Shown: positions 8,393-17,595 of the stretch, piece after piece
Numbering within the stretch: position 1 is the stretch's first letter
Layout: each line of letters starts with the position of its first letter
Assembly: GCA_965215845.1 (NCBI GenBank)
Contig: CBDCEL010000003.1
Coordinates: 930,001 to 994,000 of the forward strand
DNA: 64,000 nucleotides
Source of the DNA: Aurantibacter_A sp965215845
GTDB lineage: Bacteria; Bacteroidota; Bacteroidia; Flavobacteriales; Flavobacteriaceae
Direction: 5' to 3'
Translations under genes and position numbers: made by a program
Notes under the pieces: generated by a model
The model's database searches: none
Told to the model about the DNA's origin: nothing
What the model saw: the letters and a program-made list of their open reading frames with translations, nothing else

Positions 8393-8767
8393 ATGATTGG
8401 GGAAGAGAAGAAAAATAACCGTGAATTCATAGAAAAAACCATTTCTTACTTGGAAGAAAAAGGTTTTACAGATATTAAAGCAGATTTACCCGGCTACCCA
8501 CCTCCAAAATCATTTGTCAAAAAGAAAGATGGGTTGAATATAGCGGCCGATCTGACTGCCAAAAAAGAAGGAAAAAAATACTTTTTTGACATCGGACTAA
8601 AGTCTGGAAAATCGCGACTTCTAAAATCAAAATGGCTGTTATTGGATGCCGTGGCTCAATCCAAATCCAACTATTTTAGGATTATAACGACCAAAGGGCA
8701 TATTCAATTCACCGAAAGACTGCTACAAGAGGTTAATTTATCGCACAAAAGACTAATTAAGCTATAG
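8393..8767 (+). CDS. Uncharacterised 124-residue protein
   Basis: I do not recognise a family. The protein is lysine-rich (MIGEEKKNNREFIEK), has an N-terminal helix, then the segment GLNIAADLTAKKEGKKYFFDIGLKSGK and a C-terminal strand-helix. The alternation around D...FFDIGLK is faintly like the strand pair of PD-(D/E)xK nucleases, but the catalytic set is not complete, so this is only a structural hint. It stands alone, on the opposite strand to both neighbours. Confidence 0.6.
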   Translation: MIGEEKKNNREFIEKTISYLEEKGFTDIKADLPGYPPPKSFVKKKDGLNIAADLTAKKEGKKYFFDIGLKSGKSRLLKSKWLLLDAVAQSKSNYFRIITTKGHIQFTERLLQEVNLSHKRLIKL

Positions 8768-9100
8768 TTAATTCAAAATAGCTTCTCAATTCTTATTTTT
8801 TGGTATTACCTGTTTAGATCAAAAGGTTGAGCATAAGGTCAAATTTTCTGGCCCTCGGTATCAAATATGAAAAAAGATGAAATGGTGGTTCCCGTCATTT
8901 TTTTGAAATAATTGGAATGGCAAGGTTGTGCGAGTCAAATATTATTTTGAATGAATCATCCTGAGGCATATCACCTAAGTTCCGTATCAGTTCTTAGAAT
9001 AGTTAAAGTAATATGCGGGATTGGCCTTCACTAAAGAAAAACTTTTAATTCCTTAGGTTGTATTTTACAGGGTGAATTTATCAGATTGAGTACCACGTTT
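8768..9100. other. Intergenic stretch with no feature seen
   Basis: AT-rich, with stops in all frames. I see no RNA gene, clear hairpin-plus-T-run or gene remnant here. Confidence 0.4.
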
Positions 9101-10057
9101 TTAGCCCGGTTTCCGATATCGCATCACTATTTTGTGAGAATCGGCAGTTTTACGGTGATAATAAATGATATTTTGGTTTGAAGTCAGCGTTGGGGCCTCT
9201 ATCAGATTTACCGCATTATCCGAAAACAAGACCTGCGGTACTGAAAATTGTAACTGGGAATCTTCCCTTACAGCCACGCAAATTTCAAATACCGTTTGAG
9301 GGTTAACTTCCCTTTTCAAAAATCTTGTGAAATAAAGCTCCAGGTCATCACTGCTGATACAAGGCGCATAATAAATGTAATTTTCGTCAGTCACATTTTG
9401 TAAAATAGATGCTGAATTTTCTAATGTATTGAATGTGGAATCATTCACTTTTTGCGCAATTCCCAGGGTTGTTTCGCAGGGACCTTGGCAATTGGAATTG
9501 TCAAAGCGGGCATTATTGTAATACAGTAACTTACCATCCAGACTTATGCCGTGGTCCATGACAAGCCAACCAGGCAGGTTCTTATTAAAATCCCCTTGTA
9601 CCCTGCCAATATTTTGGACTACACCATCCCTAAAAGTTCCATAATAAAGGTTGTTTAATTCAGCAGGATAATTTCTTGTCGATGTCCAGTAAAAATGTCC
9701 ACTGGAATCCAAATCCGGTACTGCATCCAGGTGTGGTGTTTCAGTTTGGTTCACTCCGATGATTTCACCGGCATATTCGAAAATTGAATCATTAATCTTG
9801 GTGGCGTAATAGAGTTTTGTATTGATGCCATCGTTCAGATTATTAAATAAAAGATACTTTCCGTCGGGTGAAATGAACGGTTCCATCGCATCAAATGACA
9901 GGCCATTGATAATGACATCCCTTTCAGGTCCAAATGCAGGATATTCAGGACGTTTGTCAATATCTTCATCATTGGACCCGCAGGAAATCGCCATGGCGAC
10001 TGATACGGCAAGAATATGACGGAAAAATATTGTACGCATCTCCGTATTTTTGGACAT
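9101..10057 (-). CDS. PD40 / WD40-like beta-propeller lipoprotein
   Basis: A 318-residue protein with lipoprotein signal AVSVAMAISC. Repeated blades of the TolB/PD40 kind are visible: FISPDGKYLLFNN, HGISLDGKLLYYNN, CISSDDLELYFTRF and TLTSNQNIIYYHRK. It is likely exported and anchored in an envelope membrane, and may bind protein or sugar partners; no enzyme motif is seen. An ATG 18 bases inside (MRTIFF) is an equally good start. A second propeller lipoprotein lies at 12274, on the other side of the sigma-factor operon and on the opposite strand. Confidence 0.75.
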   Translation of the reverse strand: MSKNTEMRTIFFRHILAVSVAMAISCGSNDEDIDKRPEYPAFGPERDVIINGLSFDAMEPFISPDGKYLLFNNLNDGINTKLYYATKINDSIFEYAGEIIGVNQTETPHLDAVPDLDSSGHFYWTSTRNYPAELNNLYYGTFRDGVVQNIGRVQGDFNKNLPGWLVMDHGISLDGKLLYYNNARFDNSNCQGPCETTLGIAQKVNDSTFNTLENSASILQNVTDENYIYYAPCISSDDLELYFTRFLKREVNPQTVFEICVAVREDSQLQFSVPQVLFSDNAVNLIEAPTLTSNQNIIYYHRKTADSHKIVMRYRKPG

Positions 10058-10148
10058 CTATCAAAATTAACTTAAAAGCATATCAAAATATTGTACTTCC
10101 CTCATGTTACTTATGCTTTATCCTTTTTTTTACTGTTATATGTCGTGT

Positions 10149-10628
10149 TTATTTTTTCTTGACCATTAAAAGTATAATCATAACGTGGGTGACAATCAGC
10201 ATCGGGACATAGAAATTAAGAATGTAAAGGTTAAATCCCATATCCATATTTAACAATCCTGCTCCGATTCCCTTTACTGATGCTACCACCACATCACCAA
10301 ATCCAATTATCGTAAATACCCACACCAGAAGTTTTGCACCTGTTACCTTATTCCAAACCAATATTGCCGTTATTATTGCCAATACTCCGGATATCAAGTC
10401 TCCATAGGCTATGGTCTCGGCTATATTAAGAGGGACTTCTGAATCTACTTGGCCTGGCATCAGCAGCGTTAAGGGACCATAGCGAAAAGCGTGTACTAAA
10501 ATAAGTGGAACAAGTGCTTTGTTCAATTCTTTGTTTTTTAGTGCGGGATATACGTACCAAATTGCTATGCACGTATAGACCACCAATGATAATGTGAATT
10601 GAATGTTACCGATTGCAAATGGTGTCAT
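10149..10628 (-). CDS. Small multi-pass inner-membrane protein, unknown function
   Basis: 159 residues with four to five hydrophobic helices (around residues 10-30, 38-56, 75-93, 98-118 and 130-155) and a KKK end on the cytoplasmic side. I recognise no family. It starts two bases downstream of the stop of the 131-residue protein gene and is the last gene of the sigma-factor operon, so it may be part of the response that the sigma factor controls. Confidence 0.65.
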   Translation of the reverse strand: MTPFAIGNIQFTLSLVVYTCIAIWYVYPALKNKELNKALVPLILVHAFRYGPLTLLMPGQVDSEVPLNIAETIAYGDLISGVLAIITAILVWNKVTGAKLLVWVFTIIGFGDVVVASVKGIGAGLLNMDMGFNLYILNFYVPMLIVTHVMIILLMVKKK

Positions 10629-10630
10629 AG

Positions 10631-11026
10631 TTAATGATTTAATAGCCAGTTTATTGCATTTTGTTCATCTTCAAAATAATTTTCCTGAAAAGTTCTTTCC
10701 ACGGGTTTCATGGTATCCTTCATCTTTGAGACCACACCCAATGGTACAATGTACCCAAATTTTTTTAGACCAAATTTGGCATATCTTGGTGAGATATGCT
10801 CATCTCGCCAAATACCCAATTCAGGGGTCATCTTGTATTTAAAGTTTCTGACGTCTACCAGCATTGCCGGAACCTGATATTCTGCCCCAAATCCGGCGTA
10901 GTTGTGCAGTGCCTCCTGATAATCTTCCATGGACATATTTTGAGTTGCGTTCGACCACGTAAAGAGTAGAATTTGCCCGTCCTTTAACAACTCAAAGGTG
11001 TAAAGTGAATGTTCATAAATTGTCAT
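10631..11026 (-). CDS. Uncharacterised protein, SpoIIAA/STAS-like
   Basis: 131 residues, no signal peptide. The pattern of short strands and helices, with AMLVDVRNFKYKM in the middle and a C-terminal NAINWLLNH, resembles the SpoIIAA-like family of small cytoplasmic proteins that often end in a W-L helix. No catalytic motif is visible. It sits between the ECF sigma factor gene (64-base gap) and a membrane protein gene (2-base gap), so the three are probably co-transcribed. An anti-sigma-antagonist-like role is possible but is inference from position. Confidence 0.6.
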   Translation of the reverse strand: MTIYEHSLYTFELLKDGQILLFTWSNATQNMSMEDYQEALHNYAGFGAEYQVPAMLVDVRNFKYKMTPELGIWRDEHISPRYAKFGLKKFGYIVPLGVVSKMKDTMKPVERTFQENYFEDEQNAINWLLNH

Positions 11027-11090
11027 TTTAAATCTTTTTTAAAGGTTCATGTATTAGTTAGACAATTGAACACTCAAAAACGGTCGAATA

Positions 11091-11909
11091 TCAGTCCAAC
11101 CCATTCACTTTTTTCATGTGCTGCATAAAATGATCATGTAAATCTGTACCTGCCGCTTTCAGGGGATTGACCTGTTTGACCAATTCTTCCCTGAGTTCCA
11201 TTAGTTGAGTGTCTTCAGAATCATTCGCTGCCCGTACCATTTTTAGTTTTAAAGATGCTCTCTGAAAGTCGGCTTTGGGGTTAAATAATCCTTGCAATTC
11301 TGAACATTGGTGACAAGTACCGTTTTGGTTTATTAATGCACACCTACCACCAAAAATCTCCGTCATTTCTTTTCGGGCATCTACCAATAAATGTTTTACC
11401 TGCCCATGGGATTTATCCATAATTTCTGCCACCTCGGTCACTTTAAACCCATATATATTCTTTAATAGTAAAGCGACCTGCCTTTCAATGGACAAGGTTT
11501 TGTTGATACATGTAAAGCAAAAATCGATATGTTCCTTGATATCGTATTGATTATGGGCACTCTTAATGACCTTTGAAACAAAACGCTGTTGTTCATCACG
11601 ATTGTTTACCAAACTGTCCCGACATTTGTCTTGGGCATCTACCTTCCATCTTTTCTTTTTATTTAAATGGTTGATTGCGAGACGTGTAGCAATGGTAAAG
11701 ATCCATGATTTTATTTGGGATTCATCACCTTTAAAGGTGTCAATCTTCTCAAATGCCTTTATGAAGGTATTATGATAAAAGTCTTCAACATCTTCCCTAT
11801 TCGTCAATAATCGGTACAGATAGGGCTTCAAAGAACCATCGTATTGCCTGAACAGTTCATTGAAGGCATTGATGTCACCTTGTTTGGCTACTTTGAGTTT
11901 ATCTTCCAC
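11091..11909 (-). CDS. ECF-type RNA polymerase sigma factor with C-terminal extension
   Basis: 272 residues. Region 2 is at about residues 10-80 (GDINAFNELFRQYD, DVEDFYHNTFIKAF, IKSWIFTIATRLAINHL) and region 4 at about 130-185 (LLLKNIYGFKVTEVAEIMDKS), directing polymerase to stress promoters. The last 85 residues go beyond a normal ECF factor and contain CALINQNGTCHQCSEL, a possible metal-binding or redox-sensing cluster. The start codon is GTG. No anti-sigma factor is next to it; the tail and the two small downstream genes may replace it. It is transcribed away from a propeller lipoprotein. Confidence 0.85.
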   Translation of the reverse strand: MEDKLKVAKQGDINAFNELFRQYDGSLKPYLYRLLTNREDVEDFYHNTFIKAFEKIDTFKGDESQIKSWIFTIATRLAINHLNKKKRWKVDAQDKCRDSLVNNRDEQQRFVSKVIKSAHNQYDIKEHIDFCFTCINKTLSIERQVALLLKNIYGFKVTEVAEIMDKSHGQVKHLLVDARKEMTEIFGGRCALINQNGTCHQCSELQGLFNPKADFQRASLKLKMVRAANDSEDTQLMELREELVKQVNPLKAAGTDLHDHFMQHMKKVNGLD

Positions 11910-12273
11910 TACTTCTTTATTTATTAGACAATTACCGCTTTTCTTTCGGTCAGCCTATAGCTAATACAACCAAGGGTTATGATCTTTGATTAAATAGCAA
12001 CAACATACTTTCAATATAAGTATACATTTTTAGTTTCATTGCTTCCAAAATACCAAAAAGACTCTAAAAACAAATCAGTTGTACTGCTTGTTGGGCGTGA
12101 GGCATTTTACCAATATTCACTTGGTATGGCTTGCAAGAGGGCAATCCTCTTCAAAAAAACTGTTGTGACGTGGCTGAATAATGAAGACATACAGTTGTCG
12201 TCCAGGAATCGACAAAGGATCAGGATGTAACCTGAAGTACCGAATTGCAGTCTCATACAGAAAATAGTTGCCT
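11910..12273. other. Divergent intergenic region between the sigma factor and the propeller lipoprotein
   Basis: It must hold promoters for both directions. A 63-codon frame (12039-12230) has no motif and ends inside this region; I do not consider it a gene. No clear sigma-ABfr box is visible, which would fit promoters used by another sigma factor. Confidence 0.35.
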
Positions 12274-13314
12274 ATGAAACTCAACACCTTCATTTTTATC
12301 TTGGCTCTGCTGGTCACAAAGTCTTCCTGTTCAAAGGAAAGGAACGCAGACCAATCGGCCCGCCAGGAAATTAGGATAAGCCCTATTCCAAAGGACGCAA
12401 AAATAATCTTTCACCAAAACAATTTCATCTATACGATGAATGATGACGGGACCAATGTCACCCAGATTACTTTTGATAACAGCTATGTGCTGGAACACGT
12501 GGCAGTCTCACATGACAGAACAAAAATTATTGCCAACTATTTTTCGGACCTTACACTTGTTGGTCAATCCTCCAAACTAATATTGTTTGATATTCCTGAA
12601 AAGACCATGGTTCATCTGTTACCTGAATTTACTATGGCAGGAAATGGTGGAGTCGACTGGGATGTTGACGGATACATATATTTTGCAGCCGTTGCCCAAC
12701 TACCTTTCCCAAATCCCGGATCACTTGAAGAACATAAAGTCAATGCCGCTGCCAATGATATTTACAGGATGAAATTCGATGGGACGGATTTACAGAATTT
12801 AACAAATACCAAAGACAGGGGAGAAGCGGACGTCTCAGTTTCACCGGACGGGCAATTCATTTCTTATATGGCAACCAATCTTAAGAACGTCCCGAGCACC
12901 TTCACTGAAATTTGGAAAAGGAATGCAGATGGGGCAAACCCTAAACTTGTGTATACAGGGGGTGAAGACAGAATCTCCAGTGTTCATGATCCAGAAATTT
13001 CTCCAGATGGAAGATATGTGGTTTTCAGCAGGGTCAACAATGATGTAGCTCCCGTTTTTCCTGACAATCCTCTGGCGAATACGGCACATGACATAATCAC
13101 GGCAGATCTTTCAAATAGCGGCAGTGAGTCTGTTATTACACTTCCCGGCCCAATCTCCATTACCCCGGATTGGTCGGAAGATAAGATATTATACCTGGAA
13201 ATAACGGACAAAACAACTCCCCCTCATGCAGGCCTGGCGTTGATTAATTCAGATGGCACAGGTTATCGATTAATACATAATGGGGCAAACATCGGAAAAT
13301 GGATTCCGGATTAA
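12274..13314 (+). CDS. TolB/PD40-type beta-propeller lipoprotein
   Basis: 346 residues with lipobox LVTKSSC. Propeller blades recur: FIYTMNDDGTNVTQITFD, YRMKFDGTDLQNLTN, VSPDGQFISYMATN, ISPDGRYVVFSRVN and LINSDGTGYRLIHNG. This is the TolB-like fold, likely a periplasmic lipoprotein binding a protein or glycan partner. The ATG at 12274 is chosen because the TTG two codons before it is weaker. It is divergent from the ECF sigma gene and may be one of its targets. Confidence 0.75.
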   Translation: MKLNTFIFILALLVTKSSCSKERNADQSARQEIRISPIPKDAKIIFHQNNFIYTMNDDGTNVTQITFDNSYVLEHVAVSHDRTKIIANYFSDLTLVGQSSKLILFDIPEKTMVHLLPEFTMAGNGGVDWDVDGYIYFAAVAQLPFPNPGSLEEHKVNAAANDIYRMKFDGTDLQNLTNTKDRGEADVSVSPDGQFISYMATNLKNVPSTFTEIWKRNADGANPKLVYTGGEDRISSVHDPEISPDGRYVVFSRVNNDVAPVFPDNPLANTAHDIITADLSNSGSESVITLPGPISITPDWSEDKILYLEITDKTTPPHAGLALINSDGTGYRLIHNGANIGKWIPD

Positions 13315-13801
13315 CTGAAATTCACAACGGCCAATAACACCTGTATTTTTACTTTTGTGCCTAATGTATTAATAAGTGACCGTATTTAGGGTTCTATTTA
13401 TTTCCAATTATTGGGCTAAAGAAAATTTTTCATTAATATGGTTATTGTGAGCTGGGTTGGCCAGTATAATAATTGAAGAAACCAGTCAAGGGTGATACTA
13501 TCCATTAGGGTTGTCTGAATTATTGATTTGATGGATAATATAATGGTTTTCAAAAAGTATTGTACGGAGATCAGTCCAAGTCACAGTTAGGCATGTAAGG
13601 GTAAAAGTGCCTTAAATCGTTCTTTATATGGCACAATAAAAGACAAATTACTACCTCTTTGATCTACATTTTTCCTTCAAGCTTTCTTGGTTTTGCCAAC
13701 CAATTGGCAATGAAATTTAATTAACAAGGCCGATTGTATACACGATTTGATTATTCGTCTTTTTAGTCATGCACATTTGAATATTTAACTAAATTTAAGT
13801 T
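13315..13801. other. Long intergenic region upstream of the M20 hydrolase
   Basis: No gene is visible. TTGCCAA (13693-13699) and TTGGCAA (13704-13710) form a perfect inverted repeat with a four-base spacer about 90 bases before the M20 start, a possible operator. The remainder is AT-rich without a clear terminator. Confidence 0.4.
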
Positions 13802-15319
13802 ATGAGAATTGCGTTGACCTTCCTAATGTATTTGACAACCCTTTCGGTCTTGGGTCAAAGTCTGAAAAAGGAAAGAATCGATCGGCTGGCCGATGAATAT
13901 TTCGTGGAAGGAATTGGCACTTTAAGAGATTTTTTAACACTGGCCAATTACGGGAAAATACCTAACAATATCGATAGGAATCTAGTCTGGTGCGAAAGGA
14001 ATTTCCAAGCGTTGGATTTTGACACTGAAGTATTGATTTCCAGCGGGGTGGAGCATTTGCTTGCAGAACGAAAGTTTAAAAGAGTTGACCGAACCATTCT
14101 GTTCTATTTGCAAATCGATGGTCAGCCTGTCGACCCCTCGCTATGGCTACAGGAAAACCCGTACATGCCCGTTTTAAAGGAATGCAGCGGGGATGAATGT
14201 CAAACAATTTCTTGGGGTAGCCTGACCAAGGATTTTAATCCGGACTGGAAGATATTTGCGCGTTCCGCATCCGATTCCAAGGGACCCGCAGTAGCCTTGA
14301 TCCAAGCACTTAAAATTCTTCATGATAGAGGAATTGACCCTGGCTTCAATATTAAGGTGATCATGGATTTTCAGGAAGAATTGGGTTCACCGACTTTACC
14401 GGCACTTGTAGAAACAAACCGTGACAAATTTTCAGCGGACGCCATGCTCATCATGGATGGTACCCGACCACCGGGAAACCTGCCTACACTGATGTTCGGG
14501 GCTAGGGGAATAGCCACTATGAAATTAACGGTTTACGGAGCCAATAAAGATTTACATTCCGGTCAATATGGAAATTATGCCCCGAACCCGGTTTTTGCCC
14601 TTTCCAGGTTACTGGGTTCGATGAAAGACGAGAGCGGTCTTGTTCAGATTCCAGGTTTTTACGATGGTGTAACAATGGATGAAAGTAGGAAAAAGGCGGT
14701 CAATGCCGTTCCCGACAATCAAGAACAATTATTGGAGGCCTTGGGGATCGCACAACCCGAATCTGTAGGGGGCACGTACCAGGAAGCCCTTCAGTATCCA
14801 TCGCTAAATGTACGTGGATTGCGCGCGGCCTGGGTAGAAGATGAGGTTCGTACCATTATTCCAGCCGAAGCTTTGGCGGAAATAGATATGCGATTGGTAC
14901 CGGAAACCCCGGCAGAAAGGCAAATCGAACTGGTCAAGGATTTCATTACTGCCAAGGGTTATTATATTTTAAATAGAGAGCCGACCCAAGATGAAAGAAG
15001 AGCACACGTCAAACTCATCAAGATGGAGTCCCGTGTCGGATCAAGACCTTTCCGAACTGATTTGAACTCACCGCTTGGGAACTGGTTGGGATCGGCAATG
15101 GAACATGTTTTCGGCAAAGACAACTATTTGCGAATGCAGTCAACCGGTGGATCACAGCCCATTGCCCCCTTTATCTCAGTACTGGGAATTCCGGCCATCT
15201 CTGTACGGATTCCTAATCCCGACAACAGCATTCACGCACCCAACGAAAACCTAAGACTGGGAAATTTTCATGAAGGTTTGAAAATGTGCTTGGGAATTCT
15301 AACCCAGAAGTATGAATGA
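13802..15319 (+). CDS. Exported M20-family metallohydrolase (peptidase-like)
   Basis: 505 residues with a signal peptide ending LSVLGQ. The M20 metal site can be followed: IDGQPVD (Asp106), SASDSKGP (bridging Asp near 158), DFQEELGSP (the Glu pair), and the dimerisation insert with LHSGQYGN. The position that normally reads His-x-Asp here reads Gln104-Ile-Asp106, so one zinc ligand is replaced; either this subfamily uses another ligand or the activity is altered. Typical substrates are dipeptides or N-acylated amino acids. It overlaps the DUF819 permease gene by eight bases, so a hydrolase-plus-permease unit is likely. Confidence 0.85.
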   Translation: MRIALTFLMYLTTLSVLGQSLKKERIDRLADEYFVEGIGTLRDFLTLANYGKIPNNIDRNLVWCERNFQALDFDTEVLISSGVEHLLAERKFKRVDRTILFYLQIDGQPVDPSLWLQENPYMPVLKECSGDECQTISWGSLTKDFNPDWKIFARSASDSKGPAVALIQALKILHDRGIDPGFNIKVIMDFQEELGSPTLPALVETNRDKFSADAMLIMDGTRPPGNLPTLMFGARGIATMKLTVYGANKDLHSGQYGNYAPNPVFALSRLLGSMKDESGLVQIPGFYDGVTMDESRKKAVNAVPDNQEQLLEALGIAQPESVGGTYQEALQYPSLNVRGLRAAWVEDEVRTIIPAEALAEIDMRLVPETPAERQIELVKDFITAKGYYILNREPTQDERRAHVKLIKMESRVGSRPFRTDLNSPLGNWLGSAMEHVFGKDNYLRMQSTGGSQPIAPFISVLGIPAISVRIPNPDNSIHAPNENLRLGNFHEGLKMCLGILTQKYE

Positions 15320-16463
15320 CCCAGACCTGTTTTTAGTAGCAATGATCGTTGTGCTGGTTACCGTTCTCCTTGTACTATGGCTCGGTAAAGTCAAAAACAA
15401 ACTCATTAAGTCAATACTCGATTGGTTTCCAGCCATATTGTTTGCCTATGTCTTACCAGCGGCTTTCACACATCTTTCGGGAATGGACCTTTCAAAGGTT
15501 TTTCTTCACGATTTAAGCAGATCATGGATCATACCCTTTACCATACTCACCGTAATGAGTGCTTTATCTTTCAAGCAACTCAAAATTGTCGGCGTAAAAC
15601 CGATCATTGTCTTTGCGGTGGGGTCGCTGGTAATCGCAACACTTCCGGTTTTATTGGTGATTGTTTTTGGGGCACTTGATCCGGGAAACAATGAGATATT
15701 TATCGCCGATGGCTATTGGAAAGGACTTGTACCCATAGTAGGGGGGTGGATCGGTGGCAGCACCAGCCAATTGGTGTTAAAGGAATTGGCAGAAACTCCC
15801 GAAGCCCTGTTCCTTTCCATTCTGGTGTTGGACAATATCTTGGTCAATATTTGGACCATTTTGATGTTTCAGTTTATCAAGAGGAGTAATCGTTTGAACA
15901 AAGCATGGGGAATCGCTTCGGAATTTCCGGTCCTTGAGCCTCCAACATTCTCTGGAAGTACCAGCCCGAAGGTCGTAAATGCATTGACGTTGGGCACTAT
16001 TATTATCATCATGGTCTTGACTTCCTTCATTCCGATGTCGTTTTTGGCCAGTGTGGTAATTCTATCTATTATTGGACTGATATTGGGAAATGTAAATCCA
16101 ATATGGAACCATAAACTGGTACTGAAGCTAGCCGGGTTTTCCATAGTGTTAATTATGGCCATATTAGGGCTGAAATTAAATTTCACCAATCTTTCCTTGC
16201 CGGCGAATCTGGTATTTCTGGTACTTGTCTGGTTAGTCCTTCACTTTGTTGCAATGCTCATGACCGCGCGATTGTTAAAGACCAATATTGCCTGGGTGGC
16301 GATTGGTAGCATGGCAAATTTGGGAGGAATTTCCACCGCCCCGGCAGTGACCTCGGCCTATAAAAAAGAGTTGATGCCACATGCAATCGTTCTAGCCATT
16401 CTAAGCATGGTAACAGGTACAGGTTGGGGTATGTTGACAATTTATCTGTTCGGATTGCTTTGA
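15312..16463 (+). CDS. DUF819-family integral membrane protein (putative permease)
   Basis: 383 residues, about ten to eleven transmembrane helices, with a repeated architecture and the conserved segment VGGWIGGSTSQLVLKE near residues 140-155 and GSMANLGGISTAPAV near 335-350; both are hallmarks of the DUF819 (YjcL-like) family, which is related in topology to sodium-coupled carriers. Substrate unknown. The eight-base overlap with the M20 gene indicates translational coupling, which suggests it carries the product or substrate of that enzyme. Confidence 0.85.
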   Translation: MNDPDLFLVAMIVVLVTVLLVLWLGKVKNKLIKSILDWFPAILFAYVLPAAFTHLSGMDLSKVFLHDLSRSWIIPFTILTVMSALSFKQLKIVGVKPIIVFAVGSLVIATLPVLLVIVFGALDPGNNEIFIADGYWKGLVPIVGGWIGGSTSQLVLKELAETPEALFLSILVLDNILVNIWTILMFQFIKRSNRLNKAWGIASEFPVLEPPTFSGSTSPKVVNALTLGTIIIIMVLTSFIPMSFLASVVILSIIGLILGNVNPIWNHKLVLKLAGFSIVLIMAILGLKLNFTNLSLPANLVFLVLVWLVLHFVAMLMTARLLKTNIAWVAIGSMANLGGISTAPAVTSAYKKELMPHAIVLAILSMVTGTGWGMLTIYLFGLL

Positions 16464-16532
16464 TTAACCGGCACCTTAGGTAGAGAACCTTACATTGAAA
16501 CGACTTAGTTTTGAAGTCAATTTATTTACTCA

Positions 16533-16964
16533 ATGGATAAGAGTCTATTTGTTTATGGCACATTAATGCATCCTGAAATCAGAAATGCCCTGCTGGGCAA
16601 AAGATTGGGTTTCAGACCGGCAAAATTGTATGGCTACGCGGCCTACTCATTTTATAAGGATGAATCTGAATCCGAATACCCCATATTGAAGCCGGAAGAG
16701 GACGCAGTTTTGAATGGATATGTTTTGGAACCAGTTTCAATGAAAGATTTTGAAATATTAAGGTTTTATGAGGGCGAAGAATATCTCCTAAAAGAAATCA
16801 ATGTACGGGTAGACGATATCAATGTTAAGGCCCATATCTTCATGACATCGAATCAGCATGTTTTTAGGTATGGAAATAAGTGGAACCTGGAAAACTTTTC
16901 CGAAAACCACCTACAATACTATCTGGATACAATTATTCCCCAGGTCTTAAGCCAAATTCGCTAG
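16533..16964 (+). CDS. Gamma-glutamylcyclotransferase-like protein (AIG2/GGCT fold)
   Basis: 143 residues opening with LFVYGTLMHPEIR, the phosphate-loop-like signature of the GGCT/AIG2 fold. FYEGEEYLL carries the acidic residue at the usual catalytic place. These enzymes cyclise gamma-glutamyl groups to 5-oxoproline, but bacterial family members mostly have unknown substrates. It follows the DUF819 gene by 69 bases and may be the last gene of that group. Confidence 0.82.
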   Translation: MDKSLFVYGTLMHPEIRNALLGKRLGFRPAKLYGYAAYSFYKDESESEYPILKPEEDAVLNGYVLEPVSMKDFEILRFYEGEEYLLKEINVRVDDINVKAHIFMTSNQHVFRYGNKWNLENFSENHLQYYLDTIIPQVLSQIR

Positions 16965-16977
16965 CAAAGTTGCTTAC

Positions 16978-17130
16978 CTACCCCATGGAGAGCAAAAAAC
17001 AAGGGCCTACTGTGGTCGCATCGTCTTCGATATTGAACTTTAATATCAATGTTGAATTCAACCAAGTAACCTAAGGGTTTGGTACGGTGCCTAGGCGTAA
17101 TGCGATGCTCGTCGTAATATTGCTATTGCG
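16978..17130 (-). pseudogene. Remnant of a deoxyhypusine-synthase-like gene (C-terminal part)
   Basis: Translated on the minus strand this stretch gives ITTSIALRLGTVPNP, a TAG stop, VTWLNSTLILKFNIEDDATTVGP and LLSMG with a final TAG. It aligns along its length with the C-terminus of the intact gene at 18343-19332 (STTSYGSYSGAVPNEKITW then YIIESDATIVAP and LLNM). The catalytic WGK lysine is lost and one internal stop is present, so it is a dead fragment. It shares the orientation of the intact gene, about 1.3 kb away. Confidence 0.7.
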
Positions 17131-17181
17131 AATATAGAGAATTGCAAAAACAAAATTTTTGACTACGGCCAAATGTTTTCT

Positions 17182-17595
17182 TTATGTAGCAAAAACATCG
17201 TCGGCATTTTTGAAGCTTTTAAACTCCAGCATATACCCGTTGGGATCTTGCACAAAAAAAGAAAGGTGCTCCCCGGTTCGATCTTCCATAAAGGTGGCCT
17301 CAGTGGTCACCTCAAGATCCATTTTAAAAAGTCTTGTGTAGAGCTCGCCCCATATATTCACTGGTACTATCACCCCAAAGTGAAAGGATGGTAAAATAAA
17401 ATCGTCAAGTTTATAACTTTTGAAATCAAAATTAAAATGCCCAGCTCGCGTAAATGTCAACTGGTTGCCGTACAAATTGATATCCAACCAGTTTTCGGAA
17501 CTTCTTCCTAATTTGGCCTTTATGATATCTATGTAGAAGGCCCTGGTCTCCTCAATGTTTCTACATGGCAAGGCGAGATGAAACTTGGCGCTCAT
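17182..17595 (-). CDS. VOC-family (glyoxalase/dioxygenase-like) protein
   Basis: 137 residues with the paired beta-alpha-beta-beta-beta modules of the VOC fold: KFHLALPCRNIEETRAFY at the start, HFGVIVPVNIWGEL in the middle and LSFFVQDPNGYMLEFK at the end, where H, H and E metal ligands normally lie. The last part (DPNGYMLEFKSF) is typical of the family. Substrate unknown. Its start lies 35 bases inside the end of the NUDIX gene, so the two are co-transcribed. Confidence 0.82.
   Translation of the reverse strand: MSAKFHLALPCRNIEETRAFYIDIIKAKLGRSSENWLDINLYGNQLTFTRAGHFNFDFKSYKLDDFILPSFHFGVIVPVNIWGELYTRLFKMDLEVTTEATFMEDRTGEHLSFFVQDPNGYMLEFKSFKNADDVFAT

Noticed and set aside
12039..12230. 63-codon frame between the sigma factor and the propeller gene
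   Set aside because: Not supported by any motif or signal, lies in a divergent promoter region.
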